Source: CAWVWD01 sp965662365
GTDB taxonomy: Bacteria > Bacteroidota > Bacteroidia > Chitinophagales > Saprospiraceae
Reading direction: 5' to 3'
DNA: 26,554 nucleotides
NCBI GenBank assembly: GCA_965662365.1
Contig: CBFIHR010000063.1
Coordinates: 1-26,554 of the forward strand
How positions within the stretch are numbered: position 1 is the stretch's first letter; every line of letters starts with the position of its first letter. Position numbers and translations under genes: made by a program. This document shows positions 21,275-26,554 of this stretch, in pieces. A model generated the notes under the pieces. The model made no database searches, was not told the origin of the DNA, and worked only from the letters and a program-made list of their open reading frames with translations.

Positions 21275-23194
21275 ATGAAAAAACTAATGACTTTCTTAAT
21301 ACTTTCACTTATCGTAAATATTTCGATAACGGCACAAGATGAAATTCAGACCTTAGACTTAATATTTGTTGGTGACATCATGGGACACAGCCCACAAATT
21401 AAATCGGCTTATAATGCCGACACCAAAAGTTACGATTATAATCCTTGTTTCAAATATGTCAAACCGATTATCGAAGCAGCAGACTTAGCAATTGGCAACT
21501 TAGAAGTGACGCTCTCCGACCAAGGAAGGTACACGGGTTATCCAATGTTTAGAAGTCCTGATGCTTTGGCTTATGCTTTAAAAAATGCAGGTTTTGATAT
21601 GTTAGTCACTTCCAATAATCACTCGAATGATAACGGGGCGTATGGCGTAACGCATACCTTAGATGTTTTGGATAATTTAGGTTTTTATCACACCGGAACT
21701 TTTCGCAATCAAGAAGAAAAAGAAATACTTTATCCGTTAATTGCTTATAAAAATGATTTTCGTTTGGCGTTTTTAAATTATACCTATGGTACAAATGGAA
21801 TGCCGACTGTCGCTCCGACAGTAGTCAATGAAATCGACGAGGCAACAATAAAAGCTGACCTCGAAATAGCCAAAAAACTAAAACCTGATGCGATTATTGT
21901 CATCATGCACTGGGGGGCAGAATATCAATTAAACGAAAGTAAAGAACAATATAACTTAGCTAAAAAAATATTTGAATGGGGAGCAAACTTAGTCATTGGA
22001 GCTCATCCGCACGTTATTCAACCGATTAAAAAAATTCCTTATACCAATAAAAACGGTGAAACAGCAGAAGGTTTGTGCGTTTTCTCAATGGGTAATTTTA
22101 TTTCTAATCAACAACAATTCAATACAGACGGCGGCCTAATGGTTGAAATTCAATTAACCAAAGAAAAGGGTTCAAGTGAAGCTAAAGTGAGCAACTGTCA
22201 ATATATTCCGGTTTGGCGTTATCGCAATCGAGTGAATGAAAAAAATCCAATGGGTACTTATTATGCGTTACCAATTTCAGCATTTGAAGATAAAAACACA
22301 GCAAACTTAACAATCACAAAATACGCTAAAGAACAAATGCTCAACTTCGGTATTCGTATGCGTCAACATTTAGCAAAATACGAAGGAACAGAACGAAAAG
22401 TGAGTTTAGAAGAATTAAAATTAGGTCACCTTACTCCTAAAAATCCTTATGCGACTTTCGCCAGTCATACGGATTCCTTGATTATTCCTATGGAAAGAGA
22501 GAATTATATTATCTACGAATCTGACGAAACGCCAACAAACAAAATTAATCAAAAACCGACCTTGCCGGCTGGTTCAACAAATAAAACAGGTAGTGAAAAT
22601 CGTACACCTCCAACTAAAAAAGTAACTAAACCTGCTACGACTAACTCGTCAATAGGGAATACCACAAAACCAAATAAATCAACAATGAATCAAGCAACAA
22701 CTTCAACAGATAATACAGATAAATTCTTGATACAAATACAAACTACCAAAAATTTGTATCTCGCAAATATACCTTTTGAAAATGTTATTGTTCAAGAGGT
22801 TAATGGTCTTTTCCGCTATTATTTACCAGCCGGTGATAATCTAAATGAAGCTCGTACAACTTTGACAACTGTTCAAAATACTGGTTTTGCAGATGCTTTT
22901 ATTGTTCACAACAAATTAAAAGAAAATATAAAAACAAAATCTGAAAATACTGAAAAATCAGCAAATTTGACGATTTACAAAATACAGTTTCAGTCTTCTA
23001 CAAAAGTAGCTGTACCAAATAAGCTACCTATAAATGAATACGAAATTTTAGAAACAGAAACTGGTCGTTTTCGCTATTTCGCTGGAAAAGCAGACACGAC
23101 CGAAGAAGCAATTAAAATCTTAAAAAAGATACAAGCCGCAGGTTATAATGATGCTTTTATAGTAAAATTTGTGAATGGAAAACCGAAAGAATAA
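21275..23194 (+). CDS. CapA-family (PGA_cap) metallophosphoesterase with two C-terminal SPOR-like repeats
   Basis: This 639-residue secreted protein has a signal peptide at 1-20. Residues about 27-290 are a PGA_cap domain of the calcineurin-like phosphoesterase fold, with GDIM (33-36), GNLE (74-77), NNHSND (114-119), HWG (212-214), GAHPHVIQ (242-249) and GNF (273-275) as metal-binding and core motifs. The family includes CapA of poly-gamma-glutamate capsule export, but most members have unknown substrates. Residues 291-415 are a family-type extension. A Thr/Asn/Lys/Pro-rich linker spans about 416-482. Two related repeats follow at 484-546 and 566-632, each with a beta-strand start (FLIQIQTT / YKIQFQSS), a GLFRYYLPAG or GRFRYFAGKA centre, and a GFADAFIV or GYNDAFIV end. 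These resemble SPOR domains, which bind denuded peptidoglycan. No capBC genes are adjacent. Confidence 0.8.
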   Translation: MKKLMTFLILSLIVNISITAQDEIQTLDLIFVGDIMGHSPQIKSAYNADTKSYDYNPCFKYVKPIIEAADLAIGNLEVTLSDQGRYTGYPMFRSPDALAYALKNAGFDMLVTSNNHSNDNGAYGVTHTLDVLDNLGFYHTGTFRNQEEKEILYPLIAYKNDFRLAFLNYTYGTNGMPTVAPTVVNEIDEATIKADLEIAKKLKPDAIIVIMHWGAEYQLNESKEQYNLAKKIFEWGANLVIGAHPHVIQPIKKIPYTNKNGETAEGLCVFSMGNFISNQQQFNTDGGLMVEIQLTKEKGSSEAKVSNCQYIPVWRYRNRVNEKNPMGTYYALPISAFEDKNTANLTITKYAKEQMLNFGIRMRQHLAKYEGTERKVSLEELKLGHLTPKNPYATFASHTDSLIIPMERENYIIYESDETPTNKINQKPTLPAGSTNKTGSENRTPPTKKVTKPATTNSSIGNTTKPNKSTMNQATTSTDNTDKFLIQIQTTKNLYLANIPFENVIVQEVNGLFRYYLPAGDNLNEARTTLTTVQNTGFADAFIVHNKLKENIKTKSENTEKSANLTIYKIQFQSSTKVAVPNKLPINEYEILETETGRFRYFAGKADTTEEAIKILKKIQAAGYNDAFIVKFVNGKPKE

Positions 23195-23230
23195 CGGCTC
23201 ATCAAACCGTAATTAGCAAAAAAATAGACA

Positions 23231-23270
23231 AAAGGCAATGATTTTATAATCGTTGTCTTTTATTTTTATT
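23231..23270 (+). terminator. Terminator after the CapA-family gene
   Basis: AAAGGCAATGATT (23231-23243) pairs with AATCGTTGTCTTT (23248-23260) through a 4-base loop, with two G-U pairs, and is followed by TATTTTTATT. It closes the receptor-sulfotransferase-CapA group. Confidence 0.7.
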
Positions 23271-23526
23271 ATAAATACGATGCACTCTAATAAAAAATGC
23301 CATAGCTGAAAATTTTCTGTATTTTTTGGGTTTAAAACCTATAAAAATTTATTAAACTGATTGTCAGAGTTTTACAAAAAAAGAACCGTATAGTCCGACC
23401 AAATACCTCGAAAAAAATTTTGTTCTCTCTAAATATTTCTGAGATTCATCTTATTATTCACTACTAAAACCTTTCCTCCTACTACCTTTTCCATTTTTCA
23501 TACTTTTTAAAAAAATAAAAACTCCT
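23271..23526. other. Intergenic region before the NAD-salvage operon
   Basis: I see nothing in this AT-rich stretch beyond homopolymer runs; no frame, RNA gene or repeat is convincing. The regulatory elements begin at 23527. Confidence 0.4.
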
Positions 23527-23551
23527 ACTTAGTTTAAATAACAAACTAAGT
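23527..23551. promoter_or_regulatory. Candidate NrtR operator: perfect 9-7-9 palindrome
   Basis: ACTTAGTTT (23527-23535) and AAACTAAGT (23543-23551) are perfect inverted copies around a 7-base AAATAAC spacer. The left half covers the expected -33 region of the pncB promoter and the right half ends 5 bases before the -7 box, so a bound repressor would block polymerase. The NrtR gene lies in the same operon, and NrtR is known to bind palindromes of about this size upstream of NAD-synthesis genes. That NrtR is the binder is inference. Confidence 0.65.
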
Positions 23552-23555
23552 ATTG

Positions 23556-23563
23556 TATCTTTG
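23556..23563 (+). promoter_or_regulatory. -7 promoter box of pncB-nrtR-pncA
   Basis: TATCTTTG, followed by C, is an exact TAnnTTTG. It lies 29 bases before the ATG at 23592. Its position also rules out the in-frame TTG at 23553 as the true start, because that codon would lie upstream of the transcript. Confidence 0.65.
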
Positions 23564-23591
23564 CCGTCTGATTTTATCAAAATCAAAAAAT

Positions 23592-25058
23592 ATGACAGGC
23601 ACTAAAAAAGGAATTTTATCCAAGTTGTATCGACATAACCTCACCTTACTGACCGATTTGTATCAACTAACAATGGCAAATGGCTACTGGAAAAATGAAA
23701 TGTATCAGCATCAAGCAGTCTTTCATTTATTTTATCGCAAAAATCCATTTAAAAATGGTTTTGCTATTGTAGCAGGCTTAGAGCAAGTGATTGATTATTT
23801 ACAAAATCTCCATTTTGATGTTGATGATATTCAATATTTAGCAAGCCTAAAAGGAGCAAATAATGAAGCCTTATTTAGTGAAGGCTTCTTAAATTATCTA
23901 CAACGCTTTCAATTTGATTGCGACGTTGATGCTATTCCTGAAGGAACGGTTGTATTTCCGCATCAGCCATTGATTCGGATCAAAGGGAATTTGATTCAAG
24001 CTCAATTGATAGAAACGGCTTTGTTAACGATGGTCAATTATCAGACGCTCGTTGCGACCAAAGCCGCACGCATAAAAGCGGCAGCTGGTAACGATGCCGT
24101 CTTAGAATTTGGATTGCGTCGAGCGCAAGGTATTGACGGTGGTTTATCGGCAAGTCGAGCCGCTTATGTTGGAGGTTGTGATGCAACGAGCAATGTCTTA
24201 GCGGGAAAACTTTACGGTATTCCTGTCAAAGGAACACACGCACATAGTTGGGTCATGTGTTTCGAAAATGAGCTGGAGGCATTTTCGGCTTATGCCAATG
24301 CGATGCCGAATAATTGTACATTTTTAGTCGATACTTACGATACGATTGAAGGTGTAAAATATGCCATTGAAATTGGTCAGCGATTGCGTCAACGAGGTTT
24401 AGATTTCTTAGGAATTCGTTTAGATTCAGGAGATTTAGCAAAATTAAGTATCGAGGCTCGGACGATGTTAGATCAAGCCGGATTTGAAAATACCAAAATT
24501 GTCGCCTCCAATGATTTAGATGAATATCGCATCAAAACACTCAAAGAAAAAGGAGCAAAAATCACAATTTGGGGCGTAGGCACTCGCTTAGTCACCGCTT
24601 ATGATCAACCTGAACTTGGCGGTGTTTACAAATTAGGAGCGGTTAAAGCACCAAATGAAATAGATTGGAATTATAAAATCAAACTATCCGAACAATCTAT
24701 AAAAGTATCAAATCCTGGCATTTTACAAGTCAATCGGTATTTTAAAAATAATTCGCCTATAGCCGATGTTATTTTTAATGAAAATGCTGAAAATAATATC
24801 GATTCATTGATTACATTTGATCATGAAACGATTGATTTGACGAATTATCAAGCCAAAAAACTATTACGACCAATTTTTAGAAAAGGACAATTAGTCTATC
24901 AATCCCCTGATATTCATTCAATCAAACATCGAACAATCGAACAAATTAAACAATTTAACAAGAATTTATTAGATGAGTATAAGCAAGGACTAGAAAAAAA
25001 CTTATACCACAGAAAAATGGAGATGATACACGCACACGAACTAATCATTAATCATTAA
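23592..25058 (+). CDS. pncB: Nicotinate phosphoribosyltransferase
   Basis: This 488-residue cytoplasmic enzyme joins nicotinate and PRPP to nicotinate mononucleotide, driven by ATP, the entry step of the Preiss-Handler NAD route. The family hallmark LLTDLYQLTMANGYW is at 19-33. EFGLRRAQG (172-180) lines the substrate site, and GTHAHSW (214-220) includes the histidine that is phosphorylated in the family. Substrate- and phosphate-site text DSGDL, IVASNDLDE and WGVGTRLV follows. The length and the absence of a long C-terminal extension fit the longer, eukaryote-like NAPRTase group found in many bacteria. The ATG at 23592 is chosen because the upstream TTG overlaps the promoter. It heads the operon and is 13 bases from nrtR. 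Confidence 0.92.
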   Translation: MTGTKKGILSKLYRHNLTLLTDLYQLTMANGYWKNEMYQHQAVFHLFYRKNPFKNGFAIVAGLEQVIDYLQNLHFDVDDIQYLASLKGANNEALFSEGFLNYLQRFQFDCDVDAIPEGTVVFPHQPLIRIKGNLIQAQLIETALLTMVNYQTLVATKAARIKAAAGNDAVLEFGLRRAQGIDGGLSASRAAYVGGCDATSNVLAGKLYGIPVKGTHAHSWVMCFENELEAFSAYANAMPNNCTFLVDTYDTIEGVKYAIEIGQRLRQRGLDFLGIRLDSGDLAKLSIEARTMLDQAGFENTKIVASNDLDEYRIKTLKEKGAKITIWGVGTRLVTAYDQPELGGVYKLGAVKAPNEIDWNYKIKLSEQSIKVSNPGILQVNRYFKNNSPIADVIFNENAENNIDSLITFDHETIDLTNYQAKKLLRPIFRKGQLVYQSPDIHSIKHRTIEQIKQFNKNLLDEYKQGLEKNLYHRKMEMIHAHELIINH

Positions 25059-25071
25059 TTACTAACAAAAA

Positions 25072-25770
25072 ATGTCATATACTTACGAATATCCTCGCCC
25101 TGCTGTGGCTGTTGACTGTGTAATTTTCGGGCTGGACAAAACCGATTTGAAAGTATTATTAATACAACGTGGCGGTGAACCTTATAAAGATGCTTGGGCT
25201 TTTCCTGGTGGATTTGTGGAAATGGACGAAAGCCTGAAAGGTGCTGCCCTGCGAGAGTTAGAAGAAGAAACTGGAGTTAAAGATGTCTTTGTCGAACAAC
25301 TATTTACATTTGGTACGCCAGGGCGTGACCCCAGAGGTCGGGTAATTAGCATCGCTTATTTGGCTTTAGTCAACTTAGAAGAACATCCGATTAAAGCTGC
25401 CTCCGATGCGAAAGAAGCCCGTTGGTTTCCGTTAAATGATATTCCAGAATTAGCCTTTGACCATCAAAAAATTTATGATACGGCTCTGACTCGTCTGGAA
25501 TCAAAAGTTCGCTATCAGCCATTAGGTTTTGAGTTATTACCTGAAAAATTTACATTAGGTCAACTTCAGGAACTCTACGAAAAAATCTTAGGCACAACAC
25601 TCAACAAACGTAATTTTAGAACTAAGATTTTGGGTATGAATATTTTAAAAGAAAGGGGCAAACAAACCGATGTACCACATCGACCTGCTACGCTTTATTC
25701 TTTTGATAAAGATGCTTATCAACGATTAACGAAAGAAGGATTTATTTTTGAAATAACGATGAATCGGTGA
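25072..25770 (+). CDS. nrtR: NrtR-type Nudix-related transcriptional regulator of NAD metabolism
   Basis: This 232-residue protein has an N-terminal Nudix domain (about 8-140) and a C-terminal winged-helix domain (about 150-228, with TLGQLQELYEKILGTTLNKR then NFRTKILGMNIL). That combination defines NrtR, a repressor of NAD-synthesis genes that leaves DNA on binding ADP-ribose-type metabolites. The Nudix box is complete here, from Gly47 to Val69: GFVEMDESLKGAALRELEEE followed by TGV fits GX5EX7REUXEEXGU. Some NrtR proteins have lost the box and only bind, so this one may also hydrolyse ADP-ribose. It is placed between pncB and pncA, and the palindrome at 23527-23551 is its likely target, giving autoregulation of the whole operon. 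Confidence 0.88.
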   Translation: MSYTYEYPRPAVAVDCVIFGLDKTDLKVLLIQRGGEPYKDAWAFPGGFVEMDESLKGAALRELEEETGVKDVFVEQLFTFGTPGRDPRGRVISIAYLALVNLEEHPIKAASDAKEARWFPLNDIPELAFDHQKIYDTALTRLESKVRYQPLGFELLPEKFTLGQLQELYEKILGTTLNKRNFRTKILGMNILKERGKQTDVPHRPATLYSFDKDAYQRLTKEGFIFEITMNR

Positions 25771-25777
25771 TATGTAA

Positions 25778-25859
25778 GGTAGTTTAAGTAGTTTTGTGGC
25801 AGCTCTTACGTATTAAAAAAATTACTAAAACGACTTAAAGTACCTAAACTGGTCAAACT
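25778..25859. repeat. Junction hairpin of degenerate 9-bp repeats between nrtR and pncA
   Basis: GGTAGTTTAAGTAGTTTT (25778-25795) and AAAACGACTTAAAGTACC (25827-25844) form an imperfect 18-bp inverted repeat with two mismatches. The left arm holds two 9-mer units (AGTTTAAGT, AGTTTTGTG). On the right four decayed units stand in register: ACTAAAACG, ACTTAAAGT, ACCTAAACT, GGTCAAACT (25824-25859). The element begins 7 bases after the nrtR stop and ends 7 bases before the pncA ATG. Confidence 0.7.
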
Positions 25860-25866
25860 AAAAAAA

Positions 25867-26478
25867 ATGAAAGCACTAATATTAGTAGATTTACAAAACG
25901 ACTTTTGCAACTTTGGAGCATTAGCCGTAAAAGGCGGCAACGATGTTATTCCGATTGCTAATCGATTGATGGAAAAATTTGAACTGGTCGTCGCTACGCA
26001 AGACTGGCATCCTGCTGACCATGAAAGTTTTGCAGCAGTTCACTATTTTCGTCAGCCAGGGCAAGTCATGAATTTACATGGATTAGAACAAGTTTTGTGG
26101 CCAATTCACTGCGTACAAGGCACATTCGGGGCGGAGTTTGTACAAGAACTGAATACGAATAAAATCACCAAAGTATTTCCGAAAGGAACAGATAAAACCG
26201 TTGATAGTTACAGCGGATTTTTTGATAATGGCAAACGAGGCGACACTGGTTTACACGCTTATTTACAAGAAAAAAACGTCACAGAAGTTTATGTAATGGG
26301 GTTGGCCTTAGATTATTGTGTAAAATTTACAGCTACGGACGCCATAGAGTTGGGATATAAAACGCACTTGATTTTGGACGGAACACGAGCGGTCAATCTT
26401 GAACCAAATGATGGAGAAAAGGCGGTTGATTTCTTAAAATCTTTGGGGGTGACAGTTATTGAAAGTTCAATCATTTAA
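25867..26478 (+). CDS. pncA: Nicotinamidase
   Basis: This 203-residue cytoplasmic hydrolase turns nicotinamide into nicotinate and ammonia, feeding pncB. The catalytic triad is complete: Asp8 in ILVDLQNDF, Lys106 in FPKG, Cys151 in GLALDYCVKF. Metal ligands Asp46 and His48 are in QDWHPADH, with His81 in WPIHC. DSYSGFFDNG (113-122) and the following text match the E. coli enzyme closely, and the length is the same as in that family. It is the third gene of the NAD-salvage operon, 96 bases after nrtR, with the repeat hairpin filling that gap. Its stop codon lies within the first, decayed unit of the tandem repeat that follows. Confidence 0.93.
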   Translation: MKALILVDLQNDFCNFGALAVKGGNDVIPIANRLMEKFELVVATQDWHPADHESFAAVHYFRQPGQVMNLHGLEQVLWPIHCVQGTFGAEFVQELNTNKITKVFPKGTDKTVDSYSGFFDNGKRGDTGLHAYLQEKNVTEVYVMGLALDYCVKFTATDAIELGYKTHLILDGTRAVNLEPNDGEKAVDFLKSLGVTVIESSII

Positions 26479-26548
26479 GTAGCATGAGTAGTTTGAGTAG
26501 TTTGAGTAGTTTGAGTAGTTTGAGTAGTTTGAGTAGTTTGAGTAGTTT
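26477..26548. repeat. Tandem array of seven perfect 9-bp units (GAGTAGTTT) after pncA
   Basis: Seven exact copies of GAGTAGTTT run from 26486 to 26548. A degenerate copy, AAGTAGCAT (26477-26485), precedes them and includes the last two bases of the pncA stop codon. The array ends with CCACCT at the window edge, so its partner arm, if any, is not visible. Unit length and sequence match the words in the hairpins at 5670-5731 and 25778-25859. Confidence 0.9.
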
Positions 26549-26554
26549 CCACCT

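Noticed and set aside
23553..23591. TTG start extending pncB by 13 residues
   Set aside because: The codon is inside the operator/promoter region, upstream of the predicted transcription start.
26477..26548. CRISPR array
   Set aside because: The units are 9 bp and directly adjacent with no spacers, so this is a short tandem repeat.

Overview
The window reads as chromosomal DNA of a member of the Bacteroidota, possibly of the Saprospiria; the finer placement is a guess. The evidence is low G+C, two SusC/FecA-style TonB-dependent receptors with N-terminal carboxypeptidase-regulatory domains, PorT-type outer-membrane barrels, weak or absent Shine-Dalgarno sequences, and many copies of the Bacteroidota -7 promoter box TAnnTTTG at gene starts.

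Layout. Positions 1-152 hold the N-terminus of an MmeI-type DNA methyltransferase running off the left edge. Next comes a structured non-coding stretch with a long hairpin and a terminator (about 290-700), then a tRNA-Arg(TCT). Positions 994-3414 encode a TonB-dependent receptor read leftwards from a TPP riboswitch (3657-3773), so it is probably a thiamin-type outer-membrane transporter. From 4190 to 7683 four rightward genes follow: an MddA/NnrU-like membrane methyltransferase, a small barrel protein, a PaaY/gamma-carbonic-anhydrase hexapeptide protein and an HtrA-like protease. A leftward barrel protein and rightward lysA follow. Two leftward genes, a large NYN-nuclease/cold-shock/coiled-coil/LRR protein and RNase D (rnd), may form an RNA-processing operon. 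The leftward ccmE-ccmF pair serves cytochrome c maturation.

From 17.5 kb everything is rightward: a broken MBOAT (AlgI-type) fragment, a second TonB receptor, a sulfotransferase, a CapA-family phosphoesterase with two SPOR-like repeats, then a complete NAD-salvage unit pncB-nrtR-pncA. A perfect 9-7-9 palindrome overlaps the pncB promoter and is the likely NrtR operator.

The least familiar items are the NYN-CSD-coiled-coil-LRR protein beside rnd, and a family of 9-bp repeats (GAGTAGTTT and degenerate copies) that form hairpins filling gene junctions at 5.7, 25.8 and 26.5 kb. The CcmE has a CxxxY haem-attachment motif in place of the usual histidine, as in the known variant CcmE class. I ran no searches; all family names come from reading the protein sequences.
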